From NCBI RefSeq assembly GCF_036248275.1, contig NZ_CP109181.1, positions 7,626,001-7,690,000 of the forward strand: DNA of 64,000 nt, given 5' to 3'. The translations under genes were made by a program, and so were the position numbers. The notes beneath the pieces are model-generated. The model was not told the DNA's origin. It saw only the letters and a list, made by a program, of their open reading frames with translations, and did not search any database. This document shows, in pieces, positions 51,795 to 59,893 of this stretch (positions are counted from its first letter, which is position 1; each line of letters starts with the position of its first letter). The stretch comes from Streptomyces sp. NBC_01716 (lineage in GTDB: Bacteria; Actinomycetota; Actinomycetes; Streptomycetales; Streptomycetaceae).

Positions 51795-53510
51795 TCAGGA
51801 GGTGTCGCCGGCCTTCGGCTCAGGCTCCTCGGAGGCGTCGTTCACAGGAAGCTGGGAGCGGTGGAAGGCGCCGAACTGTGATCCGGCGTCGCGGCCGGGC
51901 TGCGTGGCCCCGGGCGCCGCGCCCTTCCGAGGGCGTCCGATGTCGCCCGTGGATGTCCTGTCGCGGTCGGCCGCCGCCATGGTGCGTCCGGGGGGCCGTA
52001 CGGGCAGTCCGCCCGGCGTCGCCACTCTGGGGCCGCCGGGCGGCGGGGTGGGCGACGGCAGCACCGTGGGCAGCGGCACCGACGGGGGTGTGACGGTCGG
52101 CTCGGTGACCGTGACCGCCGGGACGGGCGCGGCGTGCCGGCCCCGCGGGTCGGACGCGGCGCTCGGCCGCTGGGCGAGGATCTGCGGCGGGAAGAGCACG
52201 ACGACGCCGGTGCCGCCACGTGAGGAGGGGCGGAAGTTGACGCTCAGGTGGTACTTGGCCGCGAGTCGTCCCACGACGGCCAGGCCCAGGCGGGTGCCCT
52301 GGAGGGACGCGAGGTCGTTGGCGCGTCCCGACACCGACTCCTCGGCGCGCCGCATCGCGGCGTCGGCCATCTTCAGGCCGCTGTCCTCGATGGTCACCAC
52401 GATGCCCGCGGAGCGCTCCTCGACGTAGACGTGGACCTCGTCGATCGGCGGGGAGAAGTTCGCGGCGTTGTCCATCAGTTCGGCCAGCAGATGCATCACG
52501 CCCTCGGCGGCGAATCCGGCGACGGCCGCGGTGCTCGAGCAGTGGAGCCGTACGCGCTGATACGCCGCGATCCGGCCGACGGCGCCGCGCAGGATGCTCT
52601 CCATGCCGATCGGCTTGTTCCAGGCGCGGCTCGCCCGGCCGCCCATCAGCAGCGCGAGCCGGTCGGTCATCAGGCCGAGCTGCGAGGTGTTGTGATCGAG
52701 CTTCAGGAGATCACCGAAGACCTCCTCGCCGTGACGTTCCTGCATCTCGCGCAGGTCGGCGAGCATGCTCACGGCCTTGGCCTGCACCCGGCTCAGGGCC
52801 TTGGCGCTGGCCGCCTGGGCGGCCGAGCCGCGCCGCTCGCTGATGGCGAAGTCCCGTACGACCGCGTCGGCCAGGACCCGGAGCCGGGGATCGGACGGCC
52901 GCTTCAGATCGGCCAGTACGGCGTCGGCGCCCCGGCCCTCGCGCAGGCCGCCGAGCGCGGTGGGCAACGTCACCGTCGACAGGAGGTCCAGATCGTCGGC
53001 GATCAGGCCGAGCTCGGTCACCGCCGTCTCGTGGTCGGCGATCGCGGCGGCGGCGCGGTGCTCGCCGAGCGCCACCTCGTCGGCGAATGCCCGCAGGAAT
53101 CGCTGGAGTTGAGGGTCGGACGGCGGAGGAACGGCGGCGAGCGTCTCCTCGGCGCTCGCCCCCTCGCGGAGCCGATTGACCACGGTGGGGAGTGTGACGT
53201 TCACCAGATGGGCCGACTCGGCGCTGTTCCTCGCCAGTTGTGCGTGGAGCGCCTGGATCTCGGCGCCGGCCTTCGCCGATCCGCGGCGGTGTCGGCGCAG
53301 CGTCAGCACGGCGCCGACGACGACGGAGGCGAGGACCACCCAGGCGACGACGAGCGTCGTCACCGCCCAACCGCGTGCGCCTGCCGGGGCGGTCGCGGCG
53401 GCGCCTCCGGCCGCCACTGCGGCCAGGAGCAGCAGGGCGGGCGGCCCGGCGAGCGACAGGCGGCGCGTTTTGGCTATGCGATGGGGGCTCGGTGTGACGG
53501 GCACTGACAT
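51795..53510 (-). CDS. cvnA: Conservon sensor kinase-like protein
   Basis: A 571-residue membrane protein. Two hydrophobic helices lie near residues 20-75, followed by long helical repeats (AHLVNVTLPTVVNRLREGAS and LLSTVTLPTALGGLREGRGA look like duplicated units). The dimerisation region LLKLDHNTSQLGLMTDRLAL and a HATPase domain follow (ELMDNAANFSPP, IEDSGLKM, GTRLGLAVVGRLA), then a Pro-rich tail of about 100 residues. It is the sensor of the cvnA-B-C-D-E operon. ATG 53510 follows GAGGGAACC; the extra 29 codons to 53597 look non-coding. Confidence 0.9.
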   Translation of the reverse strand: MSVPVTPSPHRIAKTRRLSLAGPPALLLLAAVAAGGAAATAPAGARGWAVTTLVVAWVVLASVVVGAVLTLRRHRRGSAKAGAEIQALHAQLARNSAESAHLVNVTLPTVVNRLREGASAEETLAAVPPPSDPQLQRFLRAFADEVALGEHRAAAAIADHETAVTELGLIADDLDLLSTVTLPTALGGLREGRGADAVLADLKRPSDPRLRVLADAVVRDFAISERRGSAAQAASAKALSRVQAKAVSMLADLREMQERHGEEVFGDLLKLDHNTSQLGLMTDRLALLMGGRASRAWNKPIGMESILRGAVGRIAAYQRVRLHCSSTAAVAGFAAEGVMHLLAELMDNAANFSPPIDEVHVYVEERSAGIVVTIEDSGLKMADAAMRRAEESVSGRANDLASLQGTRLGLAVVGRLAAKYHLSVNFRPSSRGGTGVVVLFPPQILAQRPSAASDPRGRHAAPVPAVTVTEPTVTPPSVPLPTVLPSPTPPPGGPRVATPGGLPVRPPGRTMAAADRDRTSTGDIGRPRKGAAPGATQPGRDAGSQFGAFHRSQLPVNDASEEPEPKAGDTS

Positions 53511-53864
53511 TCCGCGGTTCCCTCGGTATTCGAGTGCGGGAGGGGGAACAGACCAGCCGATCGGCGCACGTCGGCCATGGTGGGAGGCGCCAGTCACCGA
53601 CTGGAACGGTGATGACTGTAACAGTGATTTTCCGGGCTCTGCGTGGCGTTCACGCTAGTTGCACACGGTGGAAGGACCACCCCCGGGCGGCGCCCACCAA
53701 AGAGGGAATACTCCGCGAACTCGCCCTGGTGGAAGCCGAGTCGTGGTGATATGCGCGCGAGGGGGCGCTCGGGGGGAACGCGCGGGGAGGGGCAGCGGAG
53801 CCGTGGGGTGAACGTCACAGCAGGGGGCGCCGCCCCGCCCCCACCCCGCCGATACCGTGGGCGG
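53511..53864. other. Divergent promoter region of cvnA and the acyltransferase
   Basis: 354 bases without a gene. ACTGTAACAGT at 53615-53625 is a perfect 11-base palindrome; its minus-strand half contains TACAGT, a possible cvnA -10 box about 105 bases before that gene. TACCGT at 53853-53858 is six bases before GTG 53865. Confidence 0.5.
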
Positions 53865-54608
53865 GTGTCCAAGAGCCGAAACCCGTTCTCCTCGCTGAGC
53901 GCCTGGCGCCGCCGGCTTGTCTCGCGCGCCGTCCAGGGCGGCTGGCGGTGGGTCCAGGAGGCAGGTGCGGTCAGCGCGGAGCATCCGGGCCGGCTGCGCT
54001 TCCGCCGGATCGGTACCGGGACGCGGCTCGCCTTCCCGCAGGGCACCGTCTTCGGTGAGGCGTGGATCGAGCTGGGCGACCACTGCGTCATAGGTGAACA
54101 CGTCACCCTGACCGCGGGAATGATGCCCGGCCTCGATCTGGGCGCTGAGCCGATCCTGCGGTTCGGCGACGGTGTCGTCCTCGGCCGTGGCAGCCATGTC
54201 ATCGCCGACACGGCGGTGACCATAGGCTCGGACACCTACTGCGGCCCGTACGTCTACATCACGTCGACCAACCACAGTTATGACGATCCGCGGGTGCCCG
54301 TCGGCAAGCAGTGGCCCCGCACGGAACCGGTCTCCGTGGGGCCGGGCTGCTGGCTGGGCACCGGCGCGGTGATCCTTCCGGGGGCACGGCTGGGGCGCAA
54401 CGTGGTGGTCGCGGCGGGAGCGGTCGTACGGGGTGAGGTGCCCGACCACTGCGTGGTGGCGGGGGCGCCGGCGCGGGTCGTACGGAGCTGGGACGAGGAG
54501 CGGGGGTGGCAGCCGCCCTTGCGTACGCCCGCGCCCGTACCGATCCCGGAGGGCGTCACTCCGGAGCAACTGCTGGCGCTGTCCGAGCTGGATCCTGACC
54601 GGTCCTGA
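53865..54608 (+). CDS. Hexapeptide-repeat acyltransferase
   Basis: A 247-residue acyltransferase with a basic N-terminus (SAWRRRLVSRAVQGGWRW) that may touch the membrane, then a left-handed beta-helix. The helix contains GDHCVIGEHVTLTAGMMPGL and ITSTNHSYDDPRVPVGKQ (catalytic histidine) and closes with GAVILPGARLGRNVVVAAGA and CVVAGAPARVVR. Relatives O-acetylate or acylate sugars and other carrier molecules. GTG 53865 is six bases after TACCGT, so a leaderless message is likely; the in-frame region upstream is low-complexity. Confidence 0.85.
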   Translation: MSKSRNPFSSLSAWRRRLVSRAVQGGWRWVQEAGAVSAEHPGRLRFRRIGTGTRLAFPQGTVFGEAWIELGDHCVIGEHVTLTAGMMPGLDLGAEPILRFGDGVVLGRGSHVIADTAVTIGSDTYCGPYVYITSTNHSYDDPRVPVGKQWPRTEPVSVGPGCWLGTGAVILPGARLGRNVVVAAGAVVRGEVPDHCVVAGAPARVVRSWDEERGWQPPLRTPAPVPIPEGVTPEQLLALSELDPDRS

Positions 54609-54628
54609 CCGGGCGTCGTACGGACGGG

Positions 54629-55495
54629 TCAGCCGGCCGCCAGCAGGACGGTGCCGACGAGCGCGAGCCCGGCCCCCGCCGCCTGGATCGCGCGCAGCCT
54701 CTCCTTCAGGACACCGCGCGCGGCCAGGGCCGTGATCACCGGATACAGGGAGGCCAGGACCGCCGCGACGGTCACGGGGCCGTTCTGCGCCGCCACCGAG
54801 TACGTCCCGTTGGCGGCCACGTCAGCGAGGCCGACGAACGCCAGCGCGGGCAGGGCCGTCCGGATCACCCGGCTCCCGCCGTCCTCGGGCAGGGCGGGGG
54901 CGCCCCGTCGTACCGACACGTACAGCGCGGCCCCGCCCACACCGACGTTGGTGACGCGCTGCACGAAGAGCGCCAGGAACAGGCCGGTGACCGTCGTCGA
55001 CGCCTCGGAGATCAGCGCCATGACCGCGCCGAAGCCGAACGCGGCGACCAGCGTCAGCGCGATGGCCCGGCGCCGGACCGCGGCTCCGCGCAGCTCGGGC
55101 CCGCCGGCCAGCACGATGCCCACGACGGCCACGGCGATCCCGGCGATCTGGAGCAGGCCGGGCCGCTCGCCGGCGACGAGCCCCACGCCCACGGGTACGA
55201 CCACGCCGACCGAGGCGAGCGGCGACACGACGCCCATCGGGCCGAGCGCGAGGGCCTTGTAGAAGGCGAGCATGGCGACAGGGCCGACGACGCCGGCGGC
55301 GACCGCGTACCAGAGCAGCGGCCCGGCCTCGGTCCAGGCACCCGTCGCGAGGACGATCGCACCGAGGACCACGGCGGCTATGGACTGCGAGACCACGACC
55401 ACGGTCAGGGCGGGTACGCGCCGGGCGAGCAGCCCACCGCCGAAGTCGGCCAGACCCCAGAGCAGGCACGTGGCCAGCGCGAACAGTGCGGTCAT
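54629..55495 (-). CDS. EamA (DMT superfamily) transporter
   Basis: A 288-residue membrane protein of two EamA repeats, ten hydrophobic helices in all: LFALATCLLWGLADFGGGLL, FYKALALGPMGVVSPLASVG, and in the second half YSVAAQNGPVTVAAVLASLY followed by the KERLRAIQAAGAGLAL end. Members export amino acids or other metabolites. ATG 55495 starts at the first helix. It is divergent from an XRE-cupin regulator across 95 bases with two inverted repeats, so the regulator probably controls export. Confidence 0.88.
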   Translation of the reverse strand: MTALFALATCLLWGLADFGGGLLARRVPALTVVVVSQSIAAVVLGAIVLATGAWTEAGPLLWYAVAAGVVGPVAMLAFYKALALGPMGVVSPLASVGVVVPVGVGLVAGERPGLLQIAGIAVAVVGIVLAGGPELRGAAVRRRAIALTLVAAFGFGAVMALISEASTTVTGLFLALFVQRVTNVGVGGAALYVSVRRGAPALPEDGGSRVIRTALPALAFVGLADVAANGTYSVAAQNGPVTVAAVLASLYPVITALAARGVLKERLRAIQAAGAGLALVGTVLLAAG

Positions 55496-55516
55496 GAAGC
55501 GAACCTCGCCAGTACA

Positions 55517-55564
55517 GTGTGGTGAACGGTTGGTGCACCACACCGTAGTGCAGTCCATTGCACT
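55517..55564. promoter_or_regulatory. Two inverted repeats between the EamA and XRE-cupin genes
   Basis: GTGTGGTG (55517-55524) pairs with CACCACAC (55536-55543); AGTGCA (55547-55552) pairs with TGCACT (55559-55564) across six bases. A TATATT box at 55576-55581 follows on the plus strand. Both repeats sit where a regulator could control both directions. Confidence 0.55.
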
Positions 55565-55590
55565 CTTCCATTGAATATATTGGACGGAAT

Positions 55591-56163
55591 GTGTCGGACC
55601 TCGATCAGCTGACCCAGTCGCTCGCCCGCAATCTCAAACGGTGGCGCGGCGAGAGAGCCTTCACCCTCGACGCGCTGGCGGCCCGGTCGGGCGTCAGCCG
55701 GGGCATGATCATCCAGATCGAGCAGGCCCGCACCAACCCCAGCGTCGGCACGACGGTGAAACTCGCCGACGCGCTCGGCATCAGCATCACCACGCTCCTC
55801 GACTACGAGCAGGGCCCGCAGGTCAGGGTCGTACCCGCCGACCAGGCCGTCCGTATGTGGTCCACCGACGCGGGCAGCGCCACCGTGCTGCTGGTCGGGA
55901 CGGAGTCCAGGGGGCCGCTCGAACTGTGGTCCTGGAAGCTGATGCCGGGCGAACGCAGCGACTCCGACCCGCACCCGGAGGGCACGACGGAACTGCTGCA
56001 CGTCACCGCGGGCGAACTGACCCTCGTGGTGGACGGCGTATCGCATCCGGTCGCCGAGGGATCGTCCGCGGTCTTCGAGGCGAACGTGCCGCACACCTAC
56101 CGCAACGACGGTGCGGTGACGGTCGAGATGACCATGGCGGTCTCCATCCCGCCCGCGCGCTGA
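55591..56163 (+). CDS. XRE-family regulator with cupin domain
   Basis: A 190-residue regulator. Helix-turn-helix residues 10-65: LARNLKRWRGERAFTLDALA, ARSGVSRGMIIQIEQARTNP, LADALGISITTLL. A C-terminal cupin follows at about 105-185 (DPHPEGTTELLHVTAGELTL and VFEANVPHTYRND with metal-ligand-like histidines). This architecture senses a small amino-acid-like ligand and controls adjacent transporters. GTG 55591 follows GGACGGAA; an extension to 55558 would enter the operator region. Confidence 0.9.
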   Translation: MSDLDQLTQSLARNLKRWRGERAFTLDALAARSGVSRGMIIQIEQARTNPSVGTTVKLADALGISITTLLDYEQGPQVRVVPADQAVRMWSTDAGSATVLLVGTESRGPLELWSWKLMPGERSDSDPHPEGTTELLHVTAGELTLVVDGVSHPVAEGSSAVFEANVPHTYRNDGAVTVEMTMAVSIPPAR

Positions 56164-56195
56164 GCGGCGCCGGGCCGCCTGTTGGCTTGAGGCCC

Positions 56196-56762
56196 ATGCG
56201 CGCCCCCATCGGAGCCTTCGCCAACGCCCGACCGGCCCCCGACTGCCTCGGCCTGCTCACGGCCCCCGTCGCCGCTGCCGTACGGACCTGGCAGGGCGAT
56301 GTGCCCGCCGACCAGCTGCTCTACGTGGACACCGACCCGGAGATCGCGGACACCGCCGCCTTCGTGGAGCACCACGGCGCCGACCTGCTCGACCGGTCGG
56401 CCAACTGCGTCGTCGTCGCGGGCAAGCGCGGCGGCGAGTCCACACTGGCCGCGTGTCTCGTGCTGTCCCGGACGCGCGTCGATGTCAACGGAGTCGTACG
56501 CAAGCAACTGGGCGCCCGCAAGGCCTCGTTCGCCCCGATGGACACCGCGACGGGCGAGACGGGCATGGAATACGGCGGCATCACCCCGATCGGCCTCCCC
56601 ACCGCCTGGACCCTTCTCGTGGACGCGGCGGTGGTGGATACCGAGTGGGTCCTGATCGGCAGTGGACGTCGTCGAGGCAAGCTGATCGTCCCGGGGAAGG
56701 CGTTCGCCAGGCTGCCGGGCGTGGTGGTCATCGACGGCCTGGGCATCACCACTACTGCCTGA
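56196..56762 (+). CDS. YbaK/EbsC-type aminoacyl-tRNA deacylase
   Basis: A 188-residue YbaK fold protein: NCVVVAGKRGGESTLAACLV with the conserved lysine, RKQLGARKASFAPMDTATGE, and the glycine-rich GITPIGLPTAWTLLVD loop. It hydrolyses misacylated tRNAs in trans, editing errors such as Ala or Cys on tRNA-Pro. ATG 56196 lies 32 bases after the XRE regulator stop and the two may be cotranscribed. Confidence 0.85.
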   Translation: MRAPIGAFANARPAPDCLGLLTAPVAAAVRTWQGDVPADQLLYVDTDPEIADTAAFVEHHGADLLDRSANCVVVAGKRGGESTLAACLVLSRTRVDVNGVVRKQLGARKASFAPMDTATGETGMEYGGITPIGLPTAWTLLVDAAVVDTEWVLIGSGRRRGKLIVPGKAFARLPGVVVIDGLGITTTA

Positions 56763-56782
56763 CGCCCCACCACGTATCCAGT

Positions 56783-57300
56783 TTTTATCTCTTCTTGATG
56801 CCAACAACCACCCCCCGACGAGCAGCGACCCCACCGGCCTGCGAGACCCGGGCGGCGCGCAGTGCGGCATCATCTCGCCCTGCACAGGGGGCGGTCCGAA
56901 GTATCAGGACGACCCCAAGCCCGGAGGCGGCGGAGGGGGCGGTGGCGGTGGTGGCACCGCATCCGCGCCCAGCAGCGACGGTGGTGGCAGTTCAGCCGGA
57001 GGAAGTGACTGTGGCTTCTGGTCCAGGTGTGGATGGACCAATGCGATCGATGACGCGGGGACCTGGTTCGACGAGAACAAGGGCGTGATCGCATCTGTCG
57101 CTACTGAAGTCGTGGTGGGCGGAGCGTGCTTCGGAGCAGCAGCGGGCGCGGGTCTGGCTACTGGAGGCGTGGGATTCGGCGCAGCCGCCGGCTGCGGGGC
57201 CGTGGCGGGAGCAGCGGGCAGCGCCGTAGGGTATGGGGCGCAGCAGGTGCCGGCCTCTTTTGACGCAGCACGCGTCGGCCTAGGCGTGCAGCATCGTTGA
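56783..57300 (+). pseudogene. Rhs-family polymorphic toxin, orphan C-terminal tip
   Basis: A frame without start codon begins LDANNHPPTSSDPTGLRDPG, the end of the Rhs core where DPTGL marks the boundary with the variable tip. It continues with an 11-glycine linker, SDCGFWSRCGWTNAIDDAGT and the pre-toxin helical pair VIASVATEVVVGGACFGAAA, LATGGVGFGAAAGCGAVAGA. It stops after AQQVPASFDAARVGLGVQHR without a recognisable toxin domain. The Rhs core (over 1,000 residues) is absent, and no immunity gene follows. Either a deletion left only this tip, or it is a reservoir tip used by recombination elsewhere. A rho-independent terminator lies downstream. Confidence 0.7.
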
Positions 57301-57419
57301 TGGGCTTCACTCCGCCGGACCGGGATCGCCGAATTCCATCATTCGGACCCCGATTATGTCGAGGTATTCTGGGTTTGGGATGTAGCCCTGAGCTGATCAA
57401 TAGCAGCGGAATGAGAAAG

Positions 57420-57450
57420 GCCCACCGAGTCTGATTTCGGTGGGCTCTTT
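57420..57450 (+). terminator. Intrinsic terminator after the Rhs tip
   Basis: GCCCACCGA (57420-57428) pairs with TCGGTGGGC (57437-57445) across 8 bases and is followed by TCTTT, a real U-rich tail, rare in this GC-rich DNA. About 110 bases on either side contain no gene that I recognise. Confidence 0.8.
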
Positions 57451-57564
57451 GGCGTCTGCTGAGGCGTCTGACGATAACACTTGGCGGATGGAGGCCAGAC
57501 CGAGCTTTTCAACCCCAGGTATCTGCGGCCGGTGGGATCTTGTGAGGCTCGGCTTCAGCGGTGC

Positions 57565-57972
57565 TCAGCCCAGCAGAGGGATCTCGATCGCCGGGCAGCG
57601 GTCCATCACCATGTCGAGGCCCGCCGCGCGGGTGCGCGTGTACGCCGCGTCGTCGATCACTCCCAGCTGGAACCAGACCGCCTTCGCGCCGATCGTGACC
57701 GCCTCGTCCGCCACCGGGCCCGCCAGTTCGCTGTTGACGAACACGTCCACCACGTCGACCGGGAACGGGATCTCCGCGAGGGACGCGTAGCCCTTCTCGC
57801 CGTGGACCGGTTCCGCCTTGGGATGGACCGGGATCACGCGTTTCCCGAAGCGCTGGAGCACCGCCGCCACGCCGTACGCCGCCCGTGACTGGTTGCCCGA
57901 GAGGCCCACCACCGCCCACGTGTCGCCCGTGGAGGTCAGGATCCTGCGGATCGTCTCATCGTCTGCATACAT
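57565..57972 (-). CDS. CoA-binding protein (CoA_binding_2)
   Basis: A 135-residue Rossmann protein: WAVVGLSGNQSRAAYGVAAV, RVIPVHPKAEPVHGEKGYAS, VDVVDVFVNSELAGPVADEA and AVWFQLGVIDDAAYTRTRAA with the late DRCPAIE. The family binds CoA, possibly as a persulfide or protein-CoAlation sensor. ATG 57972 is at the family start. It is divergent from yigZ with 78 bases between. Confidence 0.88.
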   Translation of the reverse strand: MYADDETIRRILTSTGDTWAVVGLSGNQSRAAYGVAAVLQRFGKRVIPVHPKAEPVHGEKGYASLAEIPFPVDVVDVFVNSELAGPVADEAVTIGAKAVWFQLGVIDDAAYTRTRAAGLDMVMDRCPAIEIPLLG

Positions 57973-58038
57973 GCACGAGACAACCGGGAGCACGGCCTCG
58001 CAATTCCCCCGCCGTACCCGGACCGGGGCCGGAGAGCC

Positions 58039-58044
58039 TAGGGT
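58039..58044 (+). promoter_or_regulatory. Candidate -10 box of the YigZ gene, leaderless
   Basis: TAGGGT followed by exactly six bases and ATG 58051. Confidence 0.45.
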
Positions 58045-58050
58045 GGCTCG

Positions 58051-58677
58051 ATGCATGAGCAGTACCGGACCGTCGCCCGACGGGGTATCCATGAGACCGA
58101 GGTCAACCGGTCGCGCTTCATCTGCGCGCTCGCGCCCGCGACCACCGAGGCGGAGGCGCAGGACTTCGTCGCCGGCGTACGCCGTGAGCATCCCACCGCT
58201 ACACACAACTGCTTCGCCTACGTGATCGGCGCCGACGCCTCCGTACAGAGGGCGAGCGACGACGGGGAGCCCGGCGGCACGGCCGGTGCGCCCATGCTGC
58301 AGATGCTGATGCGCAGGGACGTGCGTTACGTGGTCGCCGTCGTCACCCGCTACTACGGAGGCGTCAAGCTCGGCGCCGGAGGGCTGATCCGCGCCTACGG
58401 GGGCGCCGTCGGCGAAGCCCTCGACGCCGTCGGCACCGTGACCCGCCAGCGCTACCGGCTGGCCACGATCATCGTCGACCACCACCGGGCCGGAAAGCTG
58501 GAGAACGAACTCCGGGCCACCGGCCGCGCCGTACGCGATGTGCGGTACGCGGAGATAGTGACCATCGGGATAGGGCTGCCCGACGCCGACGTCGAGGACT
58601 TCCGGGCCTGGCTCGCCGACACCACCGCCGGAACCGCCCTTCTGGCGCTGGGCGGTGAGGCGTACGGCGACGTGTGA
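58051..58677 (+). CDS. YigZ/IMPACT family protein
   Basis: A 208-residue protein with an N-terminal UPF0029 domain (RFICALAPATTEAEAQDFVA, DDGEPGGTAGAPMLQMLMRR, VVTRYYGGVKLGAGGLIRAY) and a C-terminal ferredoxin-like DUF1949 part. The eukaryotic relative IMPACT inhibits the Gcn2 stress kinase; the bacterial role is unsettled. Transcription probably starts at the ATG. sbcD follows 49 bases downstream on the same strand. Confidence 0.9.
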   Translation: MHEQYRTVARRGIHETEVNRSRFICALAPATTEAEAQDFVAGVRREHPTATHNCFAYVIGADASVQRASDDGEPGGTAGAPMLQMLMRRDVRYVVAVVTRYYGGVKLGAGGLIRAYGGAVGEALDAVGTVTRQRYRLATIIVDHHRAGKLENELRATGRAVRDVRYAEIVTIGIGLPDADVEDFRAWLADTTAGTALLALGGEAYGDV

Positions 58678-58726
58678 TGCCTGAAGCCACCCGTGATGTC
58701 CGACCCCACCGTTACTCTCAAGGATC

Positions 58727-59893
58727 ATGAGATTCCTGCACACGTCGGACTGGCACCTGGGACGGTCCTTCCACCGGGTCAGCCTTCTCGACGCACAGGC
58801 GGCATTCCTCGACCATCTCGTGGCGACCGCGCTGACGCGGGAGGTCGACGCGGTCCTCGTGGCGGGCGACGTGTACGACCGGGCGGTGCCGCCGCTCTCC
58901 GCCGTCGAGCTCTTCGACCGGGCCCTGCACCGGCTCGCCGAGGCGCGGGTGCCGACGGTGATGATCTCCGGGAACCATGACTCGGCCCGCCGCCTCGGCG
59001 TCGGCGCCGGACTCATCGACCACGCGGGCATCCATCTGCGCACCGACCCGGCCCGCTGCGCCACCCCGGTCGTGCTCCCCGACGCCCACGGCGACGTGGC
59101 CTTCTACGGACTGCCGTATCTCGAACCGGCCCTGGTCCGCGAGGAGTTCAAAGCGGCCAAGGCCGGACACGAGGCGGTCCTCGCGGCGGCCCTCGACCGC
59201 GTACGGGCCGACCTCGCCGCACGCCCGCAGGGCACCCGCTCCGTCGTCCTCGCGCACGCCTTCGTGGCAGGCGGCGCCGCCAGCGACAGCGAGCGCGACA
59301 TCACCGTCGGCGGAGTGTCCGCCGTGCCCGCCGGCACGTTCGACGGCGTGGACTACGTGGCCCTCGGCCATCTGCACGGCTCACAGACCCTCACCGAGCG
59401 CGTCCGCTACTGTGGTTCACCCCTCGCGTACTCCTTCTCCGAGACCGACCACCGCAAGACCATGTGGCTCGTGGACCTCGGCCCCGCCGGTGAGATCGAC
59501 GCCGAACGGATCGACTGTCCCGTGCCCCGCCCCCTCGCCCGCCTCCGCGGCTCCCTCGCCGGCCTCCTCGACGACCCGGCGCTCACCCGCCATGAACAGG
59601 CCTGGATCGAGGCGACCCTCACCGACCCCGTGCGTCCCGCGGAACCCATGGCACGCCTCGTGGAACGCTTCCCGCACACCCTCAGCCTCGTCTTCGACCC
59701 CGACCGGGGCGACAAGGACGTCGTCGCGTCCTACGCGCGGCGCCTCGAAGGCCGCAGCGACCAGGAGATCGCCGAGGACTTCGTGGCGCACGTACGCGGC
59801 GGCGCCGGGCCCGACGACCGGGAACGGACCGTGCTGCGCGGCGCCTTCGACCACGTACGGGTCGAGAACGCCGTGCGCGAGGTGACCGGATGA
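58727..59893 (+). CDS. sbcD: Exonuclease SbcCD, nuclease subunit
   Basis: A 388-residue Mre11-like nuclease: DWHLGRSFHRVSLLD near residue 8, AGDVYDRAVPPLSAV, MISGNHDSARRL, LAHAFVAGG and LGHLHGSQTL give the full set of manganese ligands. With SbcC it cleaves hairpins and DNA ends, clearing palindromes and protein-blocked breaks. ATG 58727 begins MRFLHTSDWHLG. Its TGA overlaps the sbcC ATG (59890-59893). Confidence 0.96.
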   Translation: MRFLHTSDWHLGRSFHRVSLLDAQAAFLDHLVATALTREVDAVLVAGDVYDRAVPPLSAVELFDRALHRLAEARVPTVMISGNHDSARRLGVGAGLIDHAGIHLRTDPARCATPVVLPDAHGDVAFYGLPYLEPALVREEFKAAKAGHEAVLAAALDRVRADLAARPQGTRSVVLAHAFVAGGAASDSERDITVGGVSAVPAGTFDGVDYVALGHLHGSQTLTERVRYCGSPLAYSFSETDHRKTMWLVDLGPAGEIDAERIDCPVPRPLARLRGSLAGLLDDPALTRHEQAWIEATLTDPVRPAEPMARLVERFPHTLSLVFDPDRGDKDVVASYARRLEGRSDQEIAEDFVAHVRGGAGPDDRERTVLRGAFDHVRVENAVREVTG

